Counted from the stretch's first letter, positions 44,741 through 57,464 are shown. The stretch: DNA of 64,000 bases from Lunularia cruciata (GCA_948567375.1 OX419759.1:20676744-20740743); one strand, 5' to 3'. Program-made: numbers and translations. Notes: generated by a model from the sequence alone, not told the origin.

Positions 44741-46053
44741 GGCCCAGTTTCTGGTTCTTGGTCTTTAGGGTTTTGGGTTTCGGATCGGAACGGGAGAAGA
44801 GAGGGACGGGAGAGATAGATAATGGAAGATTATTCTAGAGTTTTAGAGAGCTCATCTGCATGCATCACATGAGTGAATAGTAGTTTTGATTATTTTTCAA
44901 TTTTTCAGCCATTGGTATCTAGATTGAAGGCTACAGAGAATTGAATAGAAAGTAATAATACTTTTAGGTCTTTTACGGTTTAGATTGATTATTTCACTTT
45001 GAGAGTGATGGGTAGGGAATTCATTTCTACTCTCTTGATATTCATGCTTGAGTTCCATCGGAGTTTAGTTTGAAAACTTTTGGGATAGAAATTGAAAGTT
45101 ATGAGAGTTTATCATTTTTAAGCTTTGGCTAGATTGTATTTCATGATGTGAAGGGTTGTGGTCTTGCAGGTATGGGAAGGAGCATCTTGTGTGTGATACA
45201 ATTGTTATTCTTGTGCTACACATGGCTACACTTTCCCATGTGAGGCCACCCAAAGCAGTTGAGGACACACCATGCCCAATGTGTCACCAACGCTTTACCT
45301 GGCAAAGGGTAAAAATCCATGTGGGAAGGATGCACAAGGACTATGATTGGACCACTTGGGATGCTCACATGAGGCAAGCGATCACATCGATAATGGTGAC
45401 ATTCTAGATTATGCTCGCTTCCTTTATCCCTTTGTTGGCTGTTCCAAGGATACCAATCAAGCCATGGGAGCGGTTAGCATCTCAGGCGGGTTGTATCTTG
45501 GGGTTATTTGAGACTACTTTTCCATGTACAGGTCTATTCTATAGGCTAGCTCGTACACTCCATGATGAGCTAGACATGATTTTTGCCTACCACTTGATTA
45601 GCACGTGATCTCTTGGACGAGTTAGCAGGGTTCCTATCCCTTTTACTCCCTCAATGGTGCCTTTATTATGCAAGAGGGGGAGGTGTGGAGCATAGAGAGG
45701 TGGTTGCTAAATTTCACCAACTTTGAGTGGGGGATTTGGCTACCCTACAAGAGGAGTCGATTAGGGCTACATGTTTTAGGAGACAGATTCTACCACATGA
45801 TACCACAAAGTCCACTCAATTATGGTGGTGTAGACATTGAGTCATGTAGGAGAGTTTAGTAGAGAAGCACAAGTGCTACACCCTTTGTCTATGGCTAGTC
45901 CCGTTGATGAGACTATCTCTTCCTTATGCTCACTACATCCTATAGAAGGAGTGGGAGTACCATTAGAAGTCTTAGGTCATCAACCTAAGCAGCTTTTATG
46001 TCTTGATAGGTTGCTTTTTGCACAAGCATTGTGCATTGCTCCTCGCCTCTCCT
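44741..46053 (+). pseudogene. Decayed coding-like region with a C2H2-like zinc finger
   Basis: Between 45,156 and 45,407 an open stretch contains CPMCHQRFTWQRVKIHVGRMH, read here in two parts as CPMC and HVGRMH with 11 residues between, a C2H2-like pattern, followed by KDYDWTTWDAHM. A further open stretch continues in another register to about 45,608, then stops accumulate. I do not recognise the family. It could be a decayed transposon ORF or a host gene fragment. Confidence 0.35.
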
Positions 46054-46792
46054 TGTAATACCAAGAGCTAGCCATATGATCTAGATGTGAAATTTGGTTT
46101 GGTAACATCTGGAATGATGTTATACATGATGGTCAAAATAGAACGGATATAAGTATCACCAAAAGAATACTTCTACTAATAGGGCAGAAACCAAAATAGA
46201 CTTGAAGACCTTAGAATCAATAGCTAGACATATGATTTAAAGGTGAGAATTAGTTTAGTAACATCTGGGAGGATGTTACATATGATGGATTAAACATATC
46301 AGAAAGAGGTAACACCAAAAGGAGACTTCTACTTATAGAGTAGGAACCAAAATATGCCTAAATCTTTGCAGGCAATATCGGGGGCCTAAATGGATGAATT
46401 AGGCCTCAAAAATGTGCAAAAGAACCCCCCACTTAATAGAGAATAGGCTGACCTTCTCCCCCCTTGGTTTGTCTCGTTGAGAGCTTTCCAACGGTACCTT
46501 ACCCACGTGATTCTAAGATTCCTACAAGAAGATTCCCTAAAAGATTCACTCTGATTAAAGCTTGTTTGACCAACCAGATAGGACCTGGACCAACATGTCA
46601 CCCATCCAAGTAAGTAATCCAAGGGTGGAGCTTTCTGACATGTCACCTATCTGTGTGCCTAATCCTATGGTGGAGCTTCCTTGGAGGAGATCCTCTTGGT
46701 CTATATAATAAAGAGAAGGTGCTCCTTTGGGGCATTGAATGATTGAGTGTGAAATCTATTTTTCTCTCTTCTCTTGTCCTCGGAGTATTACA
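46054..46792 (+). repeat. Solo LTR of family B with 5-bp target duplication
   Basis: It runs from TGTAATACC to TATTACA (739 bp) and is flanked by CTCCT at 46,049-46,053 and 46,793-46,797. It has the internal duplication and a TATATAATA box at about 46,702. No internal element sequence remains, so it arose by LTR-LTR recombination. Confidence 0.95.
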
Positions 46793-46962
46793 CTCCTTAG
46801 GAGGCTTGTGAGAGATGATATGTGAGCATCTTAGTGATTACTTTCCACTAAATGATCCTTCTAGTGGATTTACCAAGCTATTTTAGGTAGCTACAACAAT
46901 AGCGAGGGAGATATCCCTATGTTAGTTAGTTGGGTGTTAGGGGCTAGTCAACTTCTTGTGAT

Positions 46963-47050
46963 GGAAACTAACCCCATTTTACCTTGTTTGTCTCTCCATT
47001 TTATGGCTTGATGGGTCTTCCTATCCTTCATGTGTCCTATATGGTTGCCT
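46963..47050 (+). repeat. Foldback-family repeat in the flank, CpG-decayed
   Basis: It aligns end to end with 42,650-42,752 but every CpG has changed: TTCGGC to TATGGC, CTTCGT to CTTCAT, and the ACGCGGTCGCC end to ATATGGTTGCC. It lies outside the island. Confidence 0.8.
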
Positions 47051-49062
47051 TATTACTATTTTTGGTTCTAGTAATAGTCACATGAATACATTGACAATTG
47101 ATAGGTCCTTTACACCATTATAGTAGGTGTACACTCAAATGCTGAACTTTTGGCTTCATTATGGGACCGGCACTTTTTTATTAGGTAAAAATCATGCAGA
47201 AAAAAATAATGGTACATTAAAGTTCTTTATAATAAGGGCACATATTATATGTGCAAGTTGCGTGGTTCTTGAATTTGTTTCAATTTCTATCCCATGTTGA
47301 ATTAGGTAGTTTATAGGTTGGATTAGTTACACTATTTAAGATTAACATAACCATTAGCTATGTGGAAGAGCCATACCAAGCCATGTCACAAGAACCAACA
47401 AGGAAGCTGATGTGGCATGCAATGTTCATTAGTTTGAGATTTTCAGATGAGGGTGAACATGCAAGATCCCTTTGGATGCAAAATGTGGCAGTTTTCTTGA
47501 GATAGTTTCCCTTCCTTTGAGTAGAATAGGTATTGAAATTGCATTGAGATTGAACAAATTTTGAGAAAAAAATTTTAATTTGAAGGAAATTAGAGTTAAG
47601 TGAAACTTTTGGAAATAGAGTATGTTTAATCTAGTGAATCACCATCCTCTCCAATTCAAGCTTACACTCCTCTTTTGGTTTTGAGACAAGATGTTAATAT
47701 CAATTTCCAATTCAAGTCCCCCTCTTTTTATTTTGAGACAAGCTATAAATATCAATTTGATTTCTCTTCTTCTTATTCCCATACCAAATCAAATTTCTCA
47801 TTCTTCTTTGCATGTTCCCAAATCCAATTTACATTTGACTCCCATTTCATTAACAATCAAGATATTCCAAGACCTGTTGAAAATGGTGTCCTACTCGCCT
47901 TTTGCCCTTGTGCCAACTACTCCAATGAGCAAAGTAAATACATTCAATGATAAGTTCAAGACATCTTTTACCCCTGTGACTCCTGCTCCGTGAACAAGAC
48001 AAAGTAAAAGATAAAAATTGCAATGATAGATTCATGATGGCTAGTCATCACTATGTGCAAATTCTTGACTATTTTGAGGATTTTGAGCACTTTGAGCATA
48101 TTACAAGGTGTCCTTCCAAGAAACTAATGTTGAAGAGTATTGTATTTAGTATCATTGACATTTATCTTGTGTGAAGCTTGGGAGAAGATTTCTTTAGGCC
48201 ATGAACGGATTTAGATTAAAGAAGAAATTGCAAAGATATATGACTTCCTACAAATCTACAAGAGATAACAAGGACAAGAGCATAGGAGAAGATCTGACCT
48301 AGGAGGAGCTTAAAAAGGGAAGGAAAAAATCTATGATAAATTGAATCATTGTTATCCATATTTTCTCCATATGGATATAATTTTTGAGAGAGCTAACATT
48401 TCTCCACTTTAAACTTGTAATTTTGGGTTTAGGCAATGAGGTGGAAATTATTAAATTGCATGAAAATGGAGAGGAAATGGATTCAAAAGTTGCACATGAG
48501 GAGAAGAAAGATTATTCTCATAGATGACACTCTCAATCAAGAACTACCCAGTTTTTCCAATCCCATGTATCCCTTGAACAAGGAATAGATTCATTTCATT
48601 CCTTGGTCTTAAGTGCCCAAGGTGATTACAATACTAATTAATAAGCTTAGAGGTGCAAGAATAAGAGAGCATATCACCACCTTTTGAATATGTTCCAAGC
48701 TTGCATTCAACCATATATGAGGATAGTCCCATGGAAGAAATTATAGTTGATGATGTTGTAGCTATAGAGCTAAGAGACCAAGAAGGAAAAGTCTTGGAAA
48801 ATGTGAGGTGTGGAAAGGGAATTCAAAGATGATATCTCCTATTGCATCATTCTCTGAAAACTTTGCTAATCATAGGACATTGAGTCGTAAAACTTTGGAA
48901 GTTGGAGAGAGATCAAAATTAGCACAAATAGAAGCCACAAAAATGTCCAAGATTGAGAAGTATTGAGCAAAAGTTGAAGCTGAAAATATAATACATATGA
49001 AAAGTATGAGTTGAAGAAATGATCCTTAGCAAGAAATAGAAAACCAAATGTGAGAAGATTAG
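47051..49062. other. CpG-poor sequence, no gene identified
   Basis: It contains an imperfect short duplication near 47,670-47,757 (TTTTGAGACAAG followed by AATATCAATTT, twice). Open stretches near 47,675-47,993 have no recognisable domain. Confidence 0.45.
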
Positions 49063-49476
49063 TGTAAAAGATCAAGACCGAGGAGAGAAATAGGAGAATG
49101 TAAACTCACATTGAGACACTTCAATGTGGGAAAACTCCAAATGTCTAGCATGAGCTTTGGCTTTGGTATTTATAGGTAACATACAAGGCCCTTGAGAATC
49201 TTCTTTCAACCGCTTTTTTAGAGTGCAAGCCAAGTTAACCAAGAAGCTTCTCAAGAAGCTTCCTTCTAGAAGCCGCCTACTTGGCGTGCAAGCTAAGCTA
49301 GATGGAAGCTTCTAGAAGCTTCCTTCTAGAAGCTACCTGCTTGGAGTGCAAGTTAATCTAGTTGGAAAGCTTCCCAAGAAGCTTCCTAGATGCTTCTAGA
49401 ATATTCTGGGCTAATTTGGCCTATTCTCTACTTTGTTAGCCTTACTGACTATGCCGCTAAACTCCATATTGTTACA
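49063..49476 (-). repeat. Solo LTR of family A, inverted (414 bp)
   Basis: On the minus strand it starts TGTAACAATATGGAG at 49,476 and ends at 49,063. The flanking five bases are ATTAG and CTTAG, a near match consistent with a mutated target duplication. Three modules and the TATAAATA box are kept. Confidence 0.9.
49304..49323. promoter_or_regulatory. Perfect four-unit heat-shock-element-like palindrome
   Basis: GGAAGCTTCTAGAAGCTTCC has four alternating GAA/TTC units with exact two-base spacing, the ideal heat-shock-factor site. It lies in the U3 part of the family-A solo LTR. Confidence 0.6.
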
Positions 49477-51389
49477 CTTAGATTCAAGGAGAGAAAAGTC
49501 ATAAAAGTGGAATGTATGAACCTAGAATTAACAGAGTGGAAAAGTCTCTTGATGAAATTAAGGAGATAATGGTTGTATTTTAGAGATGTATTGTCATAAT
49601 TATTCCATCTATAGTTTAATTCATGATGATGGTTCAAATTTTGTGGTGTGTGATTATAATTTTGGGTAGCATTTTGGGTAGCATAATTTTGGGTAGCATA
49701 GATTATAATTTTGTGAGAGCATATTGTAGATTGCAAATACATAGAGTACATGTGGGAATTTTGTGATGGGAGTGGAGTTTAGATGCAAATAGTATGGTGT
49801 AGGTATAGGTAGGAAACAAGATGTGTATAAGAAACCAAGTGTGCATAGGAAACCAAGTGTGCATAAGGAATTGGATGTGTGCAAGAAATAGGGTATGCGC
49901 CTTAGCATTTGCAGGCCAATGTGCACAAGAAGGAGTGACATGGTGGCCATGGTAGGAGTAGAGTAATAAGAACTATTTTTAATGAACCATTATCCATCAA
50001 TAAATATTTATTGATTTGGCACCTCCTTTCCATTATTCTATCTTTACAAAACAACGGCATATCTTTCACTTGATGCAATTGTTCTTTGTACTTGGCATAT
50101 CCTTTACTTGATACAAATGTATTTTTGAAATTTTCTTCAAAAGGTCTTGGTACATCCAAACCTATTGCACTATGTATCAACTTAACTTGAAGAAAAATGA
50201 GCACACATCCAAACTTGAAGTAAATAATTGCAAATCCAATCTTGAAGCAATGTGCAACAACTTAACATGAATTGAATGTGCAAAAAGATCTTTCGACCAT
50301 CTTTGGTTTAAAATTTGAGCCACTCACTTAGACTATAGCATCAGCCATCATATAAATGAACATGAGAGTGGAAAATTTTATATATCCATACACACATACA
50401 CATACATATGGATAGTAGTGCACAAGTCTTCATGGCATAGTAGTGGCCGGATGGTATTCTTTGCAATGATGTTGGTATTAAGTGGTATATGGATGTACTC
50501 TAGTCTAATATGCTCTAGTGTTGTATCCATGTGCTTGATGATACATTTAGGGTGATAGTAGACCCAACTACTACAAAACAATACTAGACTATATCTCCAA
50601 ATTACCTCCCACTCTATGATGAAGGGGGTCCTAAAAGATAGCTACTAATCCCTCATATCGGTTTGTATATAATCTCTCAAATAACTTGAAGTCCACTCCT
50701 TTGTGAAAAACTCAATAATAGAGTGAGTGTTTGCTCCAAATTTATATAAGAGATCTATCAAGCTCTCAAATAATGAGTTATAGAAATTTAGTACACTAGT
50801 ATGATAAGCATTAAATGCTTGAAGATAGCATCATGTAGATGGTTCCTACAATATGGCAAGTATGCACTATCAATATATTGCAATGCGAGAGACCTAAGGC
50901 AATAAAGACACTATAAGGGCTACGTATGAAATCTCTCTGACAGTCCTTTTACCCATCTAGATCATCAAGCACTCTCATGAGGTACTCCCTTTGGGAGGAA
51001 AACCTAATCCCACATTTCCTTGAGGAGATACTTACAATCTGCCCTCGTGTTATCTGTCCACATGAGAACCTCAAAGGTTGACACACAATGCTACATGAAC
51101 CTTTTAACTCTTGGCCGTGGTACATATCTAAAAGTACTACAAGCTCTATAGTTTACCCATCCATGCTAATGTACCAAATCCAACCATTGGAAGTTGAGAC
51201 AATTTCTATCCCACATAATATGCACAAGACAAAAAATACCTAAAACTAGAATCTTCCTCCTCCTCTCATGAGCGTAAAAAATATGAGAAATGAACTCTCT
51301 AGTAAAATTCATCCTCTATCTCAACATGTTAAGTCTAAAGAGCTCATAGAATATTGGCCAGTCATTGGAGATGACCTGGAAAGCCTTGA
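49477..51389. other. CpG-poor sequence with degenerate minisatellites
   Basis: TTTTGGGTAGCAT repeats near 49,660-49,700, and a GAAACCAAGTGTGCATA-type repeat of about 20 bases lies near 49,800-49,890; the latter resembles the array near 59,040. No gene is identified. Confidence 0.5.
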
Positions 51390-51860
51390 AGTAACAATAT
51401 GGAGTTGACCGATGAGTTAGTCAAGACTAATGAAGAAGCAAATATGTCAAACTAGCCAAGAATTTTAAGAATATTCTAGAAGCATCTACTAAACTACTTG
51501 GTACCTTCCAAGTATTGGGTATTATGCATGCCAAGTGGTGACTTCTAGGAGGAAGCTTTGTGGCTAGCTTAGTTTGCATGCCAAGTAGGTGGCTTATAGA
51601 AGGAAGAATCTTGGGAAGCTTTCCAACTACCTTAGCTTGCACACCAAGTAGGCAGTTTGTAGAAAGAAGCTTCTTGAGAAGCTTCCTAGTTAGCTTGGCT
51701 TGCACTCCAAGAAGGTAGCTTTTAGGAAGCTTCTCAAGAGCCTTGTATGCTTCCCTATAAATACCAAAGCCAAAGTTTATGCTAGGCATTCAGAATTTTC
51801 CTCATTCTAGAGTCTTAATGTGATCTTCCATTCTCCTATTTCTCTCCTTGGTCTGTTACA
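51390..51860 (+). repeat. Solo LTR of family A with 5-bp target duplication (471 bp)
   Basis: It runs from AGTAACAATATGG to TGTTACA and is flanked by CTTGA at 51,385-51,389 and 51,861-51,865. It has four modules instead of three, which explains its greater length. Confidence 0.93.
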
Positions 51861-52049
51861 CTTGATCTTCAAGTTGGATAGGACCACAGAAGCAAAGGTA
51901 ATACTCCTGTCCTCAAGCCACTCAATCTCCTCTTGGGTATATAGAAACGGGAACAAAGGACTCAATCTCCTATTGGGTATGTGCAAAAGTGGGTGGGATG
52001 CAAGAGTATCTCCAACTCATGGTCTCTAGGTAACAATGTCCATGTTAGT

Positions 52050-52249
52050 NNNNNNNNNNNNNNNNNNNNNNNNNNNNNNNNNNNNNNNNNNNNNNNNNNN
52101 NNNNNNNNNNNNNNNNNNNNNNNNNNNNNNNNNNNNNNNNNNNNNNNNNNNNNNNNNNNNNNNNNNNNNNNNNNNNNNNNNNNNNNNNNNNNNNNNNNNN
52201 NNNNNNNNNNNNNNNNNNNNNNNNNNNNNNNNNNNNNNNNNNNNNNNNN
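52050..52249. other. Assembly gap, 200 N
   Basis: A round 200-base run of N falls inside or before the 5' LTR of element B1, so its true size is probably unknown. Confidence 0.98.
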
Positions 52250-52337
52250 AATAAAGAGAAGGTGCTCCTTTGGGGCATTGAATGTTTGAGTGTGCAATCT
52301 GTGTTTTCTCTCCTCTCTTGTCCTTGGAGTATTACAA

Positions 52338-52350
52338 TGGTATTAGAGCG
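52338..52350 (+). other. Primer-binding site of B1 (tRNA-iMet type)
   Basis: TGGTATTAGAGCG begins one base after the LTR end; it differs from the canonical TGGTATCAGAGC by one C-to-T change. Confidence 0.88.
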
Positions 52351-52939
52351 AGTGTTTTAGTCCAAGAGAGTGGATCACCCCTCTTAGAATAGCACGAACT
52401 ATTGAAACTGAGTAAGTTGAGGTGGAGAACATAGAGTAATCGCTAGACTTAGGAAGGACTTTAGAGAGCGGATGGGATGGATGTGTCGGGAGGACAATTT
52501 CCCACACCTAGCTTTCCATTCTCAAACCCATTCTACATCAAGGTTATGTACATCCAACATGAACAGATGAGGGTATTGCTAGTTTATCACTTTGGTGCAA
52601 AATTCATGGACAGAGTGATAAACTCACCAAACCTGGTGATTCTACCTATGGTGATATATGACAGAGAGTAGGATTTGACAATCTACATTCTATTATGATA
52701 ATATGGATATGAATATCCCAAATCCTCTCCCTTTCAACACTCAAGTAGAAATCCGTTATGTAGTAAGGCCAAAAGTGATGTTTAGAGATTTTGTGGTTAG
52801 GAATTTTGGTGAGGAGTATTATCAACGAGTGATAGCTTCTGAGGTCGCAATGGTAGTTCTGATAGTTTGTGCGCCTTCTAGAGTGATTATATTGACTCTG
52901 TGTTGAAGTAGACATTAGCAATTGAGTGTTGCAAGAACC

Positions 52940-53960
52940 ATGGATCTGCAATTGCAAGAGCTGGTGCAAGGAATGCAAGGGATGTTGAATGAATTTTGAG
53001 AGATTAAGATGACTATGGAGACATTACAAAGTCAAGTGCAGATCCTCAGGAACAATCAAGCCATGCAAGAAGAAGAGCCGTCTCAAAACCCAGTACCTAC
53101 GACTGAAGTACTTGGAGAGGCACCCGTGCCTACGAACCCGATCAACGATGAAGCCACATTGCTACTCTAGATGAAGAAGACCTGCAACATTGAGCCTTAC
53201 AAGGGGCAGCGTACAATGGGAGTAGTGGAAAATTGGACCTTGAGAATGAATCGATATTTCCAATTGTTCTCAACAGAGATCACAAAGCATGCTGCAGGTG
53301 TGTTTGCATGTGGATACTTGACTGATAAAGCCCTCACATGGTATGATGATTGGGAACAATCCATACTGGTAGAGAGAAGGGAGGTCACATGGACAGCAAT
53401 GCAAGAAGGACTGCTGAAGAATTTCTAATCGATGGATTTTGTGCAGATGGCTCGAACCCGACTATGGAGATTGAGACAGAAGAATAGTATACAAGAGTAT
53501 GTGGAGGCATTTCTAGATCTACAAGTTGCAATTACTGACATGAGTCCAGTTGAGGCTCTTGACAATTTCAAATGAGAGTTGAAAGAGCGGATTTGCCAAG
53601 AAGTCATGGTGCAAAATCCTCGCACGGTATTTGAAGCCATTGCTTGTGCGCAGAGAAGAGCAAGAGCATTAGGTGAAGGTGAAGGAGTAGTTCCACCTCA
53701 ACATTATTGGGCAGAAATGCCACACATGGGTGGACTTGTACCAATGGAATTGGGCAACCTTTGATTCCGGGATTGAGGAGCACAACCGCTTCAAGGGGAG
53801 CGGGGACGGGTAGAAGAATGAAGAGATGGAGTCCCACAAGGAGAAGGGACTCGAAGAGAACAACGCCATTGTTACAATTGTGGCTGTATTGGGCACATAT
53901 CTACTAACTGTTGCACTCGTTTCCCTAGAGGCCCTTGGCCTTCATACATGCGATCTTTGA
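52940..53960 (+). pseudogene. gag: B1 gag pseudogene
   Basis: The likely start is the ATG at 52,940, opening a Gln/Leu-rich coiled-coil-like segment (DLQLQELVQGMQGMLNEF). The capsid part covers about 53,171-53,700 (WTLRMNRYFQLF, ALTWYDDWEQ). A complete CCHC knuckle, CYNCGCIGHISTNC, lies at about 53,873-53,914 in a shifted frame. There are in-frame stops near 53,426 and 53,573. Two short open stretches (52,477-52,671 and 52,703-52,906) sit between primer site and gag; I cannot name them. Confidence 0.85.
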
Positions 53961-54099
53961 ACAACATGGAGAGGCACATTGAAGAGGAAGAGGTGGAAAT
54001 CACTTCGGAAAACAACGATAGCCAATAAATGTACCTCACGGCCTAACTGGCTCAATAAGGAAGTAGAGAAGCAAGGGAAGGAAGAAGAATAATGCGCAA

Positions 54100-55970
54100 A
54101 GCTCCCAAAAGGCAACCTCACAATTGATTGTCGTGAATAGAATCCTAGAAGGTAATCAAGTGAGAGTATTAATAGATCCAAGAGCAACAAAGAATTTCTT
54201 GTCTCGCCCTATTGCAATAAGATTGGGAATGGATCTAGAGAGAGATGGGAGTGAAGAAGTAGAGTTACTAAATGGGCAAACAGAGAGGATTGAATCATTA
54301 CCTAGACGGGTAACCCTCTCTGTAGGAGAATATTAGGAAGCAATTGAGTGGCGAGTGATATAGTTAGCTCGTTACGATGCAATTTTAGGCATGCCATGGG
54401 TGGAGCAGTCCAACCCTATGGTGGATTGGAGGAAGAAAGTAGTGAGAACCCACCAATGGTCAATCATTGGGGTTAAAGAAAAATCACACAGGCAGAAACT
54501 ACCTCTATATGTCATAGGGACGGCAACTGTCTGTAAGACCGATAGATGTTTTATGGGTCTAATAAGAGAAGCCCAGAGTGCACAACTTGATGGACAAATT
54601 CTTGAGAAATTGAAGGATGTGGTGGATGAGTTTCAAGAGTCTTTCTTGATAATCTACCCTCAGGATTACCACCAAAAAGGCGAGTAGATCACAAAATTGA
54701 GACACTCCTAGGGAAGACACCTCCTTGTAAGGCCCCATATCGCCTATCACCTCATGAGTTGGAGTAGTGTAAGACTCAAATTGAGGAGATGCTGCAAAAA
54801 GGGCTCATCCAACCTAGCATATCACCATATGGGGCCCCTGTCTTGTTTGTGAAGAAGAAGGATGGTACAATGCGCATGTGCATTGACTGTTGGGGTCTCA
54901 ATCAGCAAACAATGAAGAACAAATACCCCTTACCTTGCATGATGACTTGTTTGATCAACTCCATGGAGCCAGATACTTCACCAAACAGGACTTGCGGAGC
55001 TGTTACAATCAAATCCAAATTGCAAGAGGAGGATGTGTACAAAACTGCCTTTCAAACCAAGTATGGCCACTTTGAGTATCTTCGGATGCCTTTTGGCCTC
55101 ACCAATGCACTTGCCACTTTCATGAGTCTAATGAATGACATATTTTGTCCATACTTGGATAAGTCTCTTATTGTCTTCTTGGATGATATCTTAGTATATA
55201 GTAGCATGATGATAGAACACAAACAACATCTACGAGAGGTCCTCCAGATTCTAAGATAGAATCAATTGTATGCCAAAATCTCAAAGTGTGAGTTTGGCAA
55301 GTCTGAAGTAGACTACTTGGGGCATAGAGTAAGTGCAGAGGGCATTCAAGTATTGACAGATAAAATAGAGGTCATTCAAAAATGGAGTGCCCCAAAAGAT
55401 CAGACTCAACTTAAGAGCTTCTTGGGGTTGACAGGATTCTATCATAGATTTGTCAAGGAATTCTCCAAGGTTGCACAGCCTTTAATGGCACTACTTAGCA
55501 AGGGGAAGAAGTGGACATGGAGAACTGCACAAGAGTTGGCCTTTCAAGAATTGAAGGCCACCTTGTTACATGCACCAATCTTGAAGTGGTATGACCCAAA
55601 ATGTCCAATCAAGTTGGCTACAGATGCATCAGGCATAGCAATAGGAGTAGTCCTACAACAAGAGTGGCATGACGGATGGCATCCAAATGCATGTTTCTCT
55701 TGAAAGTTGTTACCAGCAGAGCGCAACTACCACACCATAGAATGAGAAGAGTTGGCCATCGTTCTAGCAACCAAGCATTGGAAGCACTTCCTGGGCGAGA
55801 AGGCATTTGTAATAGAGATAGATCACAAACCTCTAGTCTACCTCGAGACCCAGAAGGATCTATCTCGTTGCCAAATTTGGTGGGCAGAGTGGCGACAATG
55901 CTTCAACATGACAATCACCTACATGGAAGGTAAGAAGCAACTTGCAGATGCATTCACCCGCCTGCTAATG
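54100..55970 (+). pseudogene. pol: B1 pol: protease, RT, RNase H (broken)
   Basis: In the protease the catalytic D-S/T-G motif reads D-P-R (VLIDPRATKNFLSRP) near 54,170, so it is inactive. RT covers about 54,700-55,260, with the frame broken around 54,940-55,020, and the intact catalytic [11 protein letters not shown] at 55,173-55,205. RNase H runs about 55,550-55,970 (KLATDASGIAIGVVLQQEW, later IDHKPLVYLETQKDLSR). There are stops near 54,685, 55,258 and 55,702. Confidence 0.9.
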
Positions 55971-57430
55971 GCAAACAACTTGGTGGTAGAGGTTAAGATT
56001 AACCCTGAATTCTGGCAAGAGATTCTGGCTGCTACAAAAACTGATCCACAGATTGTAGAAGCACAATCATCTAAAGGTGTAACCAGCACCCAAGGACTCA
56101 CCTTTCGGGATGGCAGATTATGGATCCCAAATGTCCTAGAATTACGCACCACCATTCTAGCAAAATGTCATGATTCGGCCATTGCAGCTCATGTCGGAGT
56201 GGACAAGACCTTGGATGCAGTCAAGCGCCATTACTATTGGCCCAAGATGAGCAACGACGTGATGGACTATGTGTGTAGCTGCCTACTTTGTCAACAAAAC
56301 AAAGCTTCTAATCAAGCTCCTGCAAGGCTCTTTCAACCTCTCCCTACTCCTACCCAACGTTGGGAACAAGTGAGTATGGATCTCGTTTGTGAATTACCCA
56401 AGACCACTTCAGGGTTTGACTCTATTGTGTTCTTTGTGGACCGGCTCAGCCAAATGATTCATGTATACCCTACCACCAAGGAGGTGACCGCTCCACAACT
56501 AGCTCAATTATACTTAGATGTAGTCTTTGCTCACCATGGCTTGTCTAGAGTACTCATCATCAATAGAGGCACCCAATTCACCTGTTTGTTTTGGCAAACA
56601 CTCTTCGGTTTCTTCAAAACCAAGTTGGCCATGTCCACAGCTTACCACCCACAAATAGATGGCCAAACAGAGCGGGCTAATTGCACGATTGAAGACATGT
56701 TACACAGCTTCACCTTAGAAGAGCAAGAGAGGTGGGACACCTTACTCCCATTGGTGGAATTTTCTTACAATAATTCAATGAATGCATCCACCTAGGTCAC
56801 TCCACTCTTCCTCATGTATGGTGAGCATCCCTTCACACCTTCTAGCTTGATGAAGATCCGTCCAGTGGCTACCAAAGTCAATGCAGTCAACACATTTGTT
56901 TCTAGAATCCAACAAGGTGTGGAGAGCGCCAAGACAGATTACAGATTGCGCAAAATTGACAAAAGCAATATGCTGATGCACACCGTAGGCACATGGAGTT
57001 CAATGTTGGGGATCAAGTGTGGCTATCAACAACCAACCTCACATTAGTTGGCCCTTGTAAGCTTAGACCTCGTTTTATTGGACCTTTCTTGATTCTTTAA
57101 TGCATCGGCGCTATGGCCTATCACCTTGAGCTACCACCACACATGAAGATCCATCCAGTGCTCCATGTCTCCCTACTATGCAGATATGCTCCCCGATCAG
57201 GCCAAGGTCATTCCACACAAGACATTCGACGTTGTCCAACACTCATTGATGGCACAGAGGAATATGAAGTGGAGCGGATTCTCCAAAAATGCATGTGTGG
57301 TACTCGCCATCCACGGATGGACTATCTAGTACAATGGAAAGCTTACCTCCTCTATGAAGCAACCTAGGAGCCTGCTGCCAATTTGGCACATGCATTGGTA
57401 TTGGTGCAAGCATTTGAGCAATAATTGCAC
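55752..57430 (+). pseudogene. pol: B1 pol: RNase H end, integrase, chromodomain
   Basis: The longest unbroken piece of any element here (347 codons, 55,752-56,795) covers the end of RNase H and most of integrase. The zinc finger has HDSAIAAH and CSCLLCQQN. The first catalytic aspartate is in MDLVCEL near 56,377. At the second site the usual aspartate is asparagine (LIINRGTQF, AAT at 56,562-56,564), which would abolish activity. The catalytic glutamate remains in GQTERAN. A chromodomain follows at about 57,258-57,400 (EEYEVERILQK, YLVQWKAYLLYEAT). TAG at 56,793 ends the frame. Confidence 0.92.
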
Positions 57431-57464
57431 AACGAGGATGTTGCATCTTAAAAGGAGGGAGGTC

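Noticed and set aside
49660-49890. CRISPR-like spaced repeats
   Set aside because: Units are contiguous and degenerate with no uniform spacers; they are minisatellites.
52036-52297. Open frames across the N run
   Set aside because: They consist almost entirely of undetermined bases and are not real coding sequence.
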